Assembly: GCA_017516315.1 (NCBI GenBank)
Contig: JAFXDE010000050.1
Span: 1 to 62,763, forward strand
Reading direction: 5' to 3'
From: Clostridia bacterium
GTDB taxonomy: Bacteria > Bacillota > Clostridia > Oscillospirales > Acutalibacteraceae
Length of the DNA: 62,763 nt
Made by a program: the position numbers and the translations under genes. Shown piece after piece: positions 33,770 through 42,098 of the stretch (position 1 is its first letter; each line of letters opens with the position of its first letter). The notes below the pieces were generated by a model. It did not search any database. It had not been told where the DNA came from and was given only the letters and a program-made list of their open reading frames with translations.

Positions 33770-36565
33770 TTATTTCTTGATTGCTCTCTGAATCGCCTTT
33801 ACGATTTCAACTACGGGAACAGTAGAAATACCGAGAGCGACACATACGCCGTATTCCTTAAGGCTGATAGGAGTAAATTCGAAGGCATCAGCAAGGAAGG
33901 GAACATAGATAACCGCTGTGGTGAGAATGAGTGTGAGTGCCATAGCGCCGAAGAGCCACTTATTGTGATTACCGAGAGTGAATACTGACTTTCTCTGTGA
34001 GCGCATATTGAAGGAGTGGAATACCTCTGCAAGGCTCATGGTAAGGAATGCCATAGTCATACCGTTACCGTGAATAAGCTCGTAAACATTATCGTAAACG
34101 CCGTGACCTGTTACTGCTATTGCTTCAAGTGAAGCTCTGACAGCTTCACTTTCTACGGCGAAGAAGGTCATAGAGAATTCACTGATTTTAGTCATAAGGT
34201 CAGCTGAAATAATTCCTGATGCGAAAAGCTCGTTTACACTCATAAGATTACCGAGGAAGTACGCAGCGACCGTAAAGATTGTTACCATCGCGCCCTGATA
34301 TACTACATCGATACCGAGTCCGCCTGCGAAGATACCGTCCTTAGAGGAACGGGGCTTTCTCTGCATAATGTCCTTCTCTCCCTTTTCCATACCGAGAGAA
34401 AGTGCAGGGAAGGTGTCTGTTATAAGGTTAATCCATAAAAGGTGTGTAGGCTTAAGAATGGTAAAGCCGAGCATAGTGGCTGTGAAGATAGAGAGAACCT
34501 CGGAAAGATTCGAGGAAAGAAGGAACTGAATAGCCTTTCTGATGTTATCGTAAATTCTTCTGCCCTGTGCTACAGCAGCTACGATGGTGGCGAAGTTATC
34601 GTCTGCCAGAACCATATCGGCTACATTCTTAGTAACATCGGTACCTGTAATACCCATACCCACGCCGATATCTGCACTCTTTATGGAGGGAGCATCGTTA
34701 ACACCGTCGCCTGTCATAGCAGTAACCATACCGTTATCCTTCCAGGCGTTGACTATTCTTACCTTATGCTCGGGCTGTACACGGGCATAAACGTGGTACT
34801 GCTTTACCTTTTCCTTGAAGTCCTCGTCGCTTATATTGTCGAGCTCTGCACCTGTAATAGCCTCATCTGCTGACTGAATAATACCGAGCTCCTTAGCGAT
34901 AGCTACGGCAGTATCCTTATGGTCACCGGTAATCATAATAGCTGTGATGCCTGCGCTCTTACATTCATCGATAGCGAGCTTAACCTCGGGACGGACAGGG
35001 TCAATCATACCGCAAAGACCTACGAAAACAAGATCATTTTCCAAAGCTTCACTTGTTTCCTCGGAGGGCTTACCGGAAAGAACCTTCATAGAAAGAGCGA
35101 GAACACGCAAAGCCTTGTCTGCCATTTCCTTATTCTTTTCAGCGATAACTGCTCTTACCTCGTCGGTCATGGGAACCTCTTTACCGCCGATAACAGCAGT
35201 CTTACATCTGCCTAAAACCACATCGGGAGCACCCTTGGTAAACTGATAGATGTTATCTCCGAGGCTGTGAACGGTGGTCATCATCTTTCTCGAGGAGTCA
35301 AAGGGTACCTCAGCGATACGGGGATAGCTTGCTTTAAGGTCATTTTTATTGAGATTATTCTTAAGAGCATGGTAAACGAGAGCAGCTTCAGTAGGCTCGC
35401 CGATAACTGTCTCTCCCTCTACCTCTGCATCGGTACAAAGAGCCATACCCGTAGCGAAAAGCTCTTCATTATCACAGAAGGTTTCTACTACTGTCATTTT
35501 ATTCTGAGTGAGAGTACCTGTCTTGTCTGAGCATATAATCTGAGCGCAGCCGAGAGTTTCTACAGCTGTAAGCTTACGGATGATAGCGTTATTCTTTGAC
35601 ATTTTGGTAACGCCCATGGAAAGAAGAATGGTAACTACAGCGGCAAGACCCTCGGGAATAGCAGCAACAGCGAGAGAAATCGCTACCATAAAGGTATCAA
35701 GAGCCAATGTAAGGGAGAAGCCTTCCTTGCTTGTGAGGATCGAAAAAGCGAAGATAAATATACAAATACCGATAACAAGGAAGGAAAGAATTTTACTAAG
35801 CTGTGCCAGCTTAAGCTGTAAGGGAGTCTGTCCCTCCTCAGCAGCCTCGATAGCACCTGCTATCTTGCCCATCTCCGTGTTCATACCCGTACCTGTTACC
35901 ACAGCTATGCCTCTGCCGTATACCACATTGGAGCCCATATAAACCATATTCTTTCTGTCACCGAGAGGAACATCACCGTTTTCGGCAGCAGTAAGAGCAT
36001 TCACCTTTTTGTTTACAGGAACACTTTCACCTGTGAGTGAAGCCTCCTCGACCTGCATAGTGGCACATTCGATAATTCTCGCATCAGCGGGAATAGCGTC
36101 GCCTGCCTCGAGATGAATGATATCACCTACTACCAGCTCCTCGCTCTTAACATGGCAAAGCTTACCGTCTCTTACTACCTTGGAGGTGGCAGCAGCCATT
36201 TCCTGGAGCGCTTCGATAGCCGCTTCTGCCTTGCTTTCCTGAACTACGCCGAGAACAGCATTGAGAATGACAACGAAGAGGATGATAATGACATCAGTGG
36301 GGAATTCCATCTGTCCGTTCTGTACACCCTCGAGAACACCTGTAACGGCTGAAATCACGGCCGCCACGATGAGAATAATAATCATCGGGTCCTTAAGCTG
36401 GTCCATAAAACGGGCAAGAGTGGATTTTTTCTTTGCTTCGTTGAGCTTATTTTTACCGTCGCGCTCGAGACGTGCCTGTGCTTCGGCTGAAGAAAGACCT
36501 GCCGCTGAGGATTTTACCTCAGAGAATACTTCCTCTGCCGAATGAAGATAATGTTTCATAGTCAT
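33770..36565 (-). CDS. P-type cation ATPase (Ca2+-type fold), probable Mn2+ exporter
   Basis: A 931-residue PII-type ATPase: N-terminal cation-ATPase domain, actuator motif TGESVPV, ion-binding PEGL in the fourth membrane helix (AAIPEGLAAVV), phosphorylation site ICSDKTGTLTQNKM, nucleotide-binding region and MTGDGVNDAPSIK, then six C-terminal membrane helices. By sequence alone it would be called a Ca2+ ATPase. Its 5' leader is a yybP-ykoY riboswitch, which senses Mn2+ and commonly controls Mn2+ efflux, so Mn2+ export is the better guess. The start is ATG 36565, with ATG 36559 possible. It is a single-gene unit. Confidence 0.92.
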   Translation of the reverse strand: MTMKHYLHSAEEVFSEVKSSAAGLSSAEAQARLERDGKNKLNEAKKKSTLARFMDQLKDPMIIILIVAAVISAVTGVLEGVQNGQMEFPTDVIIILFVVILNAVLGVVQESKAEAAIEALQEMAAATSKVVRDGKLCHVKSEELVVGDIIHLEAGDAIPADARIIECATMQVEEASLTGESVPVNKKVNALTAAENGDVPLGDRKNMVYMGSNVVYGRGIAVVTGTGMNTEMGKIAGAIEAAEEGQTPLQLKLAQLSKILSFLVIGICIFIFAFSILTSKEGFSLTLALDTFMVAISLAVAAIPEGLAAVVTILLSMGVTKMSKNNAIIRKLTAVETLGCAQIICSDKTGTLTQNKMTVVETFCDNEELFATGMALCTDAEVEGETVIGEPTEAALVYHALKNNLNKNDLKASYPRIAEVPFDSSRKMMTTVHSLGDNIYQFTKGAPDVVLGRCKTAVIGGKEVPMTDEVRAVIAEKNKEMADKALRVLALSMKVLSGKPSEETSEALENDLVFVGLCGMIDPVRPEVKLAIDECKSAGITAIMITGDHKDTAVAIAKELGIIQSADEAITGAELDNISDEDFKEKVKQYHVYARVQPEHKVRIVNAWKDNGMVTAMTGDGVNDAPSIKSADIGVGMGITGTDVTKNVADMVLADDNFATIVAAVAQGRRIYDNIRKAIQFLLSSNLSEVLSIFTATMLGFTILKPTHLLWINLITDTFPALSLGMEKGEKDIMQRKPRSSKDGIFAGGLGIDVVYQGAMVTIFTVAAYFLGNLMSVNELFASGIISADLMTKISEFSMTFFAVESEAVRASLEAIAVTGHGVYDNVYELIHGNGMTMAFLTMSLAEVFHSFNMRSQRKSVFTLGNHNKWLFGAMALTLILTTAVIYVPFLADAFEFTPISLKEYGVCVALGISTVPVVEIVKAIQRAIKK

Positions 36566-36618
36566 TTCCTTCCTTTAAATATGTCTGTATTATTGACAGA
36601 CAAAGATTATTTTAACAG

Positions 36619-36745
36619 AAAAGACCTCTAACAGCACCGCACGGAACTGCCAAAGGTCTTGCTACCAAAGTTATTACCCGGCCTGCAAACCAGCCTGAAG
36701 GCGTGTGTTGATTTACAGCGAGAGCTACTCCCCTTTATTTGTAAA
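36619..36745 (-). ncRNA. yybP-ykoY manganese riboswitch
   Basis: On the minus strand the leader holds the family's 5' hallmark AAAGGGGAGTAGC (36724-36736), internal GCCTTCAGGCTGG and GCCGGGT helices, and the 3' element ACCTTTGGCAG that closes P1. A competing hairpin, AAGACCT...AGGTCTT followed by TTCTG, uses the same ACCTTT bases and looks like the terminator. Ligand binding would stabilise P1 and free the transcript, the known ON mode for Mn2+. Confidence 0.85.
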
Positions 36746-36762
36746 GGTTTTTTCTTAGTATT

Positions 36763-36791
36763 ATTTTAACACAACAGGAAATTTTTGTCAA
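36763..36791 (-). promoter_or_regulatory. Promoter of the riboswitch-controlled ATPase gene
   Basis: On the minus strand: -35 TTGACA (36786-36791), 17-base spacer, -10 TAAAAT (36763-36768). The -35 box overlaps the stop codon of the upstream gene. Confidence 0.7.
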
Positions 36792-38248
36792 CAGGTGACT
36801 TTATCTTTTTCCTTTAGGTGAAGGCTGCTCTTTTTTCTTCTGTACTCCAGAAAGATATAAAGCAGCACAAAGGTGATAACTGTGGTCACCATAGCTAAAA
36901 GCACATCGTATACTGTGTCGAAAAGGAAATAAAGCTGAGTGTTTCCTACGCCGTGGCCGAACACCTTAAAGAAAAAGCTTTCCTCCGCGGGCCCCCAGTA
37001 AAATCCCTGATTTGATGTACCCCAGATGAAATCTCCGATAAATTCGCTGACCTCCCAGGCAGGCATAATAAAGCAGGAAAAGGCTAAAGCGAAAAGAGAG
37101 ATAAGCAGACTGTCCTTACGGCTTTTATGCTTTACGAGAGTAAGAGCTATGTAATAGCCTGCCAGCACACACAGTACACCGGAAATGAAATGAAGGAAAA
37201 GGTCAAATCTCGGAACTATGTAGTAAATTTCGCAGTAGTTACCGCCGTATGAGCCAAGGAAAACGATTACCGTGATAAGGCTCTGAGTTTTATAGCTTAC
37301 CTTAGAAAGCACCGAATCTCTCGGAAATACGAGATGCACCAAAGTGATGGCAAAGGTGCCGATAAGGTTAGCCAGCATAAGAATAGCCTCCGGGCGGTTA
37401 TCCCACTCGATAAAGGCATAAAACATAGCCGCACGCACAGACCACCAGAAAAGACGGTCGAAAATGCTCGTATCCTCACTTACCTTTTTAATTTCCAGCT
37501 CTATCTTTTCACGAAGGTGGGGAAGAGCATTTCTAAACAGAGCAGACAGCTCTGTTTTTTTATGTACGAAAAACTCCTTACTTTTAAGACGGAATTTAAG
37601 ATAAACCATCGCTGCAGATAAAACTCCGCCCACTATAGAAAAGAAAAAATCCTCATCCGTGTCAAGCAAAGGTCTCTGCTCATAGGGACTCATAGCGAAG
37701 CCGAAGACCTGATAAAGCCAATGATTATCCTCGACGAATTCCACATGGCAAAGATCAGTGCCGAAAAGGAAATCGCTGAAAAACTCCGTAAGCTTACGGA
37801 AAATGGTTACCGTACCCGAAAAGCAGAAGGTAAAAAAGGTAACGAAAAGGCTTTCGTTTTTATTTTTCGGTATTCTTAGTGCCATAGCGATGTAATAGCC
37901 TAAAGCGCCGCTGAAAATACCGCCGACCAGCTGAATAAAAAGGTCATAGTCGGGAAAGGTCTTCAGCACACCGAAGCCCAGACCTGCCACAGTGCTCACC
38001 AGAGCGAGGACACAGATAAAGCTTTGCAGACGGCAGGAAAGATTAAGCCTCGGAAAGGCCGCCTTTAAAGCGTCCGCAATAAAGGTAAGAGCGAAAACTG
38101 CCAGATAAAAGACCGCCTCACTCTTATTCATAAAAGCACAGGAAAGAAGCAGTCCTCTCGTAAGCCACCACAGAGACATTTCAGCAGCAGAGGTCTCTTC
38201 CTTTATTCTGCCGCAGAAAGCTCTGAGACGGCAGGAAAAATTATTCAT
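36788..38248 (-). CDS. Polytopic membrane protein with internal duplication, unknown function
   Basis: A protein of about 486 residues with 11-12 membrane segments. It is an internal duplication: DLFIQLVGGIFSGALGYYIA in the first half matches DLFLHFISGVLCVLAGYYIA in the second, each followed by a Lys/Arg-rich loop, a membrane helix, an acidic E-F-x2-D-F-(L/I)-(F/W)-GT motif and another helix. The halves resemble DUF2238/YjdF-like membrane proteins, but I am not certain of that family. ATG 38248 (5 bases after AAGGTG) is preferred over ATG 38251 and a TTG at 38266. It has its own promoter and no obvious operon partner. Confidence 0.75.
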   Translation of the reverse strand: MNNFSCRLRAFCGRIKEETSAAEMSLWWLTRGLLLSCAFMNKSEAVFYLAVFALTFIADALKAAFPRLNLSCRLQSFICVLALVSTVAGLGFGVLKTFPDYDLFIQLVGGIFSGALGYYIAMALRIPKNKNESLFVTFFTFCFSGTVTIFRKLTEFFSDFLFGTDLCHVEFVEDNHWLYQVFGFAMSPYEQRPLLDTDEDFFFSIVGGVLSAAMVYLKFRLKSKEFFVHKKTELSALFRNALPHLREKIELEIKKVSEDTSIFDRLFWWSVRAAMFYAFIEWDNRPEAILMLANLIGTFAITLVHLVFPRDSVLSKVSYKTQSLITVIVFLGSYGGNYCEIYYIVPRFDLFLHFISGVLCVLAGYYIALTLVKHKSRKDSLLISLFALAFSCFIMPAWEVSEFIGDFIWGTSNQGFYWGPAEESFFFKVFGHGVGNTQLYFLFDTVYDVLLAMVTTVITFVLLYIFLEYRRKKSSLHLKEKDKVTC

Positions 38249-38277
38249 CATATCACCTTCAACCAAATATAAAAGGT

Positions 38278-38306
38278 ATTATAATCTTATTATTTGTTTT
38301 TGTAAA
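38278..38306 (-). promoter_or_regulatory. Promoter of the duplicated membrane protein gene
   Basis: On the minus strand: -35 TTTACA (38301-38306), 17-base spacer, -10 TATAAT (38278-38283). Confidence 0.65.
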
Positions 38307-38340
38307 CAGAACAGAGCAAAATGTCATTTTTTCGTAATAT

Positions 38341-38922
38341 TTACACATTCTGCTCGTCAAGACTCAGATAAAAGCTCGGAATAAAGTCTCTTAGAAAGTC
38401 CTCACATTCGGGCATAGCCATCTCCTCGATAGCCTTTTTCGTGCTTTCGAAGGCCTTCACGAATTCCTTGTTCCCTGCTTTTTCTTCCTGGATACATTTA
38501 ATGAGAGCAGAGATTTTATCGGCTGCCTTGATAATTTTCCAAAGGTATTCGTCTTCCTTTTCGGGGAAAAATGCGTCCCTGTAATAATCCTTCATATCCT
38601 CAGGAAGCATAGACAGGAGCCTTTCACTGGCCATATTCTCTACCTCGGCGAAGGCCTGTCGGAGATCCTTACTGTGATATTTGACGGGAGTCGGCATATC
38701 ACCCGTGATAATCTCGGGCATATCGTGATAGAGACCTAAAAAAGCAGCTCTCTCACAGTTAAGCCTTCCGCCGTAACGGACATTTTTTATCACTGCCAGA
38801 GCGTGGGCTATGGCGGCCACATCGTTACTGTGCTCACTGATGTTTTCACTGCTGGTGTTTCTCATCAGCGCCCAGCGGTTTATGTACTTCATCCGTGAGT
38901 GCATGGCAAAAAAATGATTCAT
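38341..38922 (-). CDS. HD-domain 5'-deoxynucleotidase, YfbR-like
   Basis: A 193-residue HD-superfamily phosphohydrolase. It shows the metal-binding residues expected for YfbR (SEHSNDVAAIAHAL, LYHDMPEIITGDMPTPVK, and a C-terminal Asp in KAADKISA). YfbR dephosphorylates deoxyribonucleoside 5'-monophosphates. ATG 38922 is preferred over 38955: AAGGAG lies 8 bases before it and the start (MNHFFAMHSRMKYINRW) matches the family. It lies behind pduL with a hairpin between them. Confidence 0.88.
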   Translation of the reverse strand: MNHFFAMHSRMKYINRWALMRNTSSENISEHSNDVAAIAHALAVIKNVRYGGRLNCERAAFLGLYHDMPEIITGDMPTPVKYHSKDLRQAFAEVENMASERLLSMLPEDMKDYYRDAFFPEKEDEYLWKIIKAADKISALIKCIQEEKAGNKEFVKAFESTKKAIEEMAMPECEDFLRDFIPSFYLSLDEQNV

Positions 38923-38960
38923 AGTTTTCTCCTTTTTAATAAATCGAATCCGCAATTAAT

Positions 38961-38991
38961 AAAGGCTTAACGGTACCACCGAAAAGCCTTT
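38961..38991 (-). terminator. Hairpin downstream of pduL
   Basis: Outer stem AAAGGCTT/AAGCCTTT (38961-38968 and 38984-38991) with inner stem CGGT/ACCG (38971-38974 and 38978-38981); ATTAATT follows on the minus strand. It probably ends the pduL transcript ahead of the YfbR-like gene. Confidence 0.6.
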
Positions 38992-39014
38992 ACTGTTATT
39001 AGGTTGCTCTTAAA

Positions 39015-39587
39015 TCAGATAATGTCGCCCATCATACCGGGTGTGCAGGAGGCTGCATTGCTCTCGTCGGTATCGATATGCATGGCGAGTGCATAAGCAG
39101 GGTTAACTCTTACGATAACATCTCCGAAAATGAGGCTTCTGCCGTCAGTGTCAGCCTTAACAGAAACGATCTGCTTGTCAACAAGATTATACTTTTCGGC
39201 ATCCTCGGGAGTCATGTGGATATGTCTCTTAGCGATGATAACGCCGTCCTTAAGCTCTACCTCACCCTTGGGGCCTACGATCTTACAGCCGCCGCTGCCC
39301 TCGAGGTCACCGCTTTCACGGATGGGAGCCTTAACGCCGATGCTTCTTGCATCACCTGCTGAAAGCTCAACCTGTGTTTCGGGACGAACGGGTCCGAGGA
39401 TAGATACACCGGGGAAGCTTCCCTTGGGGCCGATAACCTGGATTCTTTCCTCACAAGCGTACTGACCGGGCTGAGAGAGGTCCTTTTTCTTAGTAAGCTC
39501 ATAGCCTTCACCGAAGAGTATGTCAAGAACTCTGCGGCTGACATGAGCGTGTCTTGCTGATGTTTCAATTAAAACGGGTCTGTTCAT
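39015..39587 (-). CDS. pduL: Phosphate propanoyltransferase / phosphotransacetylase PduL
   Basis: A 190-residue PduL: two beta-barrel halves with the paired His motifs ETSARHAHVS near the N-terminus and AKRHIHMTPEDA near residue 120, which bind zinc. The enzyme exchanges CoA and phosphate on acetyl or propionyl groups. There is no N-terminal microcompartment-targeting helix and no shell gene nearby, so it probably serves as the housekeeping phosphotransacetylase for acetate or propionate formation, as in many Clostridia lacking Pta. No acetate kinase gene is in the window. A good promoter lies upstream. Confidence 0.92.
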   Translation of the reverse strand: MNRPVLIETSARHAHVSRRVLDILFGEGYELTKKKDLSQPGQYACEERIQVIGPKGSFPGVSILGPVRPETQVELSAGDARSIGVKAPIRESGDLEGSGGCKIVGPKGEVELKDGVIIAKRHIHMTPEDAEKYNLVDKQIVSVKADTDGRSLIFGDVIVRVNPAYALAMHIDTDESNAASCTPGMMGDII

Positions 39588-39630
39588 TTTAATTTCCTCC
39601 GTAATTTACTTGTTTAATTTTTGCCTTTCT

Positions 39631-39659
39631 ATTTTACAACATATTTTCCCGAATTTCAA
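39631..39659 (-). promoter_or_regulatory. Promoter of pduL
   Basis: On the minus strand: -35 TTGAAA (39654-39659), 17-base spacer, -10 TAAAAT (39631-39636). Confidence 0.65.
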
Positions 39660-39728
39660 CATTCATACTGTACTTTTTTTATTTTTATGGTAAAATAACT
39701 ACAGATATTACTTAAGGAGGGAGAAAAT

Positions 39729-40295
39729 ATGTACTCTGCCGAATTTGAAAGCATAAAGGATGCTTGTACTCTCTGTAAAAAATGCCCCTTTTACGAGGAA
39801 AGACTTAATACGGTTTTCGGTGAAGGAAGCGAAAAAGCAGACATTCTTTTCGTAGGTGACTTTCCCCGCGGCAAGGATGATCTGAAGGGGATGCCCTTTA
39901 CGGGAAAGGAGGGAGAAATCCTGCGTAAGCTTCTTACCCTCTGCGATATAAGCAACGAAAAGTATTTTCTTACGAATATACTTAAATGCCGTCCCGCTGA
40001 CGGTGAAAATCCCGAAGTCAGCCATTATGAAAGCTGTATGGATTATCTGCGAAATCAGGTGCGCCACATAAAGCCTAAAATAATCGTATGCCTCGGTGAA
40101 GGCCCTGCTAAAAGAATGATCGATCCCTCCTTTGATTCTTTAAAGGATCGGGGCAAATTCATAAAAAAAGGTAAGCTTTTCTTTCTCGCAACCCATCACC
40201 CCTCGGAGGTAATCGATAATGAAGACAAACGAATCGAGCTTCTTTCCGATTTTCAGCTACTCCGTGAAACGGCAAAAAAAGGAAATCTGTTATGA
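39729..40295 (+). CDS. Uracil-DNA glycosylase superfamily protein (family 4-like, divergent active site)
   Basis: A 188-residue protein of the family 4 UDG fold. Cysteines that would hold a 4Fe-4S cluster are present (CTLCKKC at the N-terminus, LKCRPADGENPE, and YESCMDYL), as is the C-terminal HHPS. However, the first catalytic motif, normally GEAPGxxED, reads GDFPRGKDD here, followed by the expected GMPFTGKEG. Activity on uracil in DNA is therefore uncertain; it may have another base specificity. AGGAGG precedes the ATG. It overlaps the MocR gene by 4 bases (ATGA), so the two are co-translated. Confidence 0.85.
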   Translation: MYSAEFESIKDACTLCKKCPFYEERLNTVFGEGSEKADILFVGDFPRGKDDLKGMPFTGKEGEILRKLLTLCDISNEKYFLTNILKCRPADGENPEVSHYESCMDYLRNQVRHIKPKIIVCLGEGPAKRMIDPSFDSLKDRGKFIKKGKLFFLATHHPSEVIDNEDKRIELLSDFQLLRETAKKGNLL

Positions 40296-41377
40296 AATAT
40301 AAAATAGATAATTTTTCAAAGGAAAAAGCCTACATCCAGCTTTACCGACAGCTCAGACAGGACATTACCGACGGTATCTTCAAATACGGCTCAAAGCTTC
40401 CGTCAAAAAGGCTGTTGGCAGAGGAAGCTGGAGTCAGCGTAATAACCGTAGAACACAGCTACTCTCTTCTCTGCGACGAGGGTTATACCGAGGCAAAAGA
40501 GAGAAAGGGCTACTTCGTAATATATAAGGAAAAGGATTTTCTGTCTATAAACGAAAGGAACGAAGAGGAAAAAATTCACGAAAAATCCCTTCACGGCACC
40601 GAAAGCATCTTCCCCTTTTCCGTTCTTTCCAAAACTATGAGAAGGGTTCTTTCCGTATACGGTGAGGACATTTTGGTCAAATCCCCTAATCTCGGCTGTA
40701 ATGAGCTGAGAAGAGCCATCGCCGATTATCTTTCGCGGAATACGGGCATAATCACCAGACCCGAATGTATCATAATCGGCTCCGGTGCCGAATATCTTTA
40801 CAGCCTTATCGTTATGCTTCTGGGAAGAGACAGAATTTTCGCTCTCGAGAATCCCTCCTACGAAAAAATCCATAAGGTTTACTCTGCCTGCGAGGTTGAG
40901 TGCCGTATGCTTTCTATGGGAAGAGACGGCATAAAAACCGAGGAGCTTGAAGACACCGATGCCGATGTTCTTCATATAACACCCTTTAACAGCTATCCCA
41001 GCGGAATTACCGCCACCGCCTCAAAAAGAATGGAGTATCTCTCCTGGGCGAAGGAAAGGAATGCGGTTATAATCGAGGATAACTATGACTCGGAACTGAC
41101 TGTTTCCACTAAGCACGAGGATACTGTTTTTTCTCTGGACAAAGATGGCTGTGTGATTTATCTTAATACCTTTTCGAAAACCGTAGCTCCCTCTATGAGA
41201 GTCGGATATATGATTTTACCCGAAAAAATGCTGCAGGATTTCGAATCGAGACTCGGCTTTTACTCCTGCACGGTGCCCGTTTTCGAGCAGTATGTTCTGA
41301 GCGAGCTTATAGAAAAGGGTGACTTCGAAAGACACATAAACAGAACGAGAAGAATCAGAAGAAAGGTTATGGAATAA
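40292..41377 (+). CDS. MocR/GntR-type PLP-dependent transcriptional regulator, C-terminally short
   Basis: A 361-residue MocR-like protein: GntR winged helix (residues about 10-80: SKLPSKRLLAEEAGVSVITVEHSYSLL) and an aminotransferase-fold domain with the PLP lysine in NTFSKTVAPSMRVGYM and EDNYDSE. Family members are usually 450-490 residues. This one stops right after HINRTRRIRRKVME, so the small C-terminal domain of roughly 90-110 residues is missing, and no frame downstream continues it. It may be truncated or a short variant. Regulators of this family often control PLP, GABA or peptidoglycan-precursor genes; no such target is adjacent. Confidence 0.85.
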   Translation: MKYKIDNFSKEKAYIQLYRQLRQDITDGIFKYGSKLPSKRLLAEEAGVSVITVEHSYSLLCDEGYTEAKERKGYFVIYKEKDFLSINERNEEEKIHEKSLHGTESIFPFSVLSKTMRRVLSVYGEDILVKSPNLGCNELRRAIADYLSRNTGIITRPECIIIGSGAEYLYSLIVMLLGRDRIFALENPSYEKIHKVYSACEVECRMLSMGRDGIKTEELEDTDADVLHITPFNSYPSGITATASKRMEYLSWAKERNAVIIEDNYDSELTVSTKHEDTVFSLDKDGCVIYLNTFSKTVAPSMRVGYMILPEKMLQDFESRLGFYSCTVPVFEQYVLSELIEKGDFERHINRTRRIRRKVME

Positions 41378-41425
41378 AGCCCCTATCCGAAGAAAAAAAG
41401 AATTCTAATATAAAAAATATAAGCT

Positions 41426-41477
41426 TACGCCGACATCTCATAAGAAAACTCCTTATGGGACATCGGCGTATTTTTTC
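41426..41477. terminator. Terminator between the MocR gene and the chromate-transporter genes
   Basis: Outer stem TACGCCGA/TCGGCGTA (41426-41433 and 41463-41470) and inner CATAAG/CTTATG, followed by a T run on the plus strand. It separates convergent genes. Confidence 0.85.
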
Positions 41478-41507
41478 CTTTTTGCCGTCGGCGATGCGAG
41501 CTGAGGA

Positions 41508-42098
41508 CTAAAACTTAAACAGAATACCCACAGCTGCCGCTATGAGAATAAATACAATGGGATGTATCTTTTTAAATTTCTTTACACCTAAAAAAATCAG
41601 TACCGACAGAATAATGCTTTTATAATCCACGGCAGCGAAAAAATCCGCTGACTGCGAAAAAGCATCTGCTGAGAAAAAGGCTATCCTTGCCACACCGAGG
41701 CAGGCCGAAGCGATAAGACCGAGAGAAGCGGCACGGAGTCCGTAGAATACCCACTCGACATATTTAGAAGAACGGAACCTTAAAAGCATCTTCGAAATAG
41801 CCAGAACTATAATAAGAGCAGGTGCCGTAAGGCCGAGAGGTGCTATCAATGCGCCTAAAAATCCGCCTGCCGTACCAGCGAAGCCTTCACCTGTCTGAAA
41901 GCCTACATAGGTCGCCATATTGATACCGATAGGCCCGGGCGTTGACTCGGAAATTGCTATCATATTGGAAATGTCCGTCTGCGTAAACCAGCCGGTCACC
42001 TCAGCCATTTCCGTAAGGAAGGGAAGAGTCGCCAGACCTCCGCCGACAGAGAAAAGTCCTACGAAAAAAAATCGGAAGAACAGCTCAAAAAATATCAT
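41508..42098 (-). CDS. Chromate transporter family protein, C-terminal half-type subunit
   Basis: A 196-residue single-domain CHR protein with about six membrane segments and the family signature (FFVGLFSVGGGLATLPFLTEM ... SESTPGPIGINMATYVGF). It is encoded next to a second single-domain CHR protein; such pairs together make the equivalent of one full ChrA transporter. Substrates may be chromate, sulfate or another anion; in this setting the physiological substrate is unknown. It overlaps its partner by 4 bases. Confidence 0.9.
   Translation of the reverse strand: MIFFELFFRFFFVGLFSVGGGLATLPFLTEMAEVTGWFTQTDISNMIAISESTPGPIGINMATYVGFQTGEGFAGTAGGFLGALIAPLGLTAPALIIVLAISKMLLRFRSSKYVEWVFYGLRAASLGLIASACLGVARIAFFSADAFSQSADFFAAVDYKSIILSVLIFLGVKKFKKIHPIVFILIAAAVGILFKF

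Noticed and set aside
39015-39587. PduL as part of a bacterial microcompartment locus
   Set aside because: No targeting peptide and no shell-protein genes nearby.
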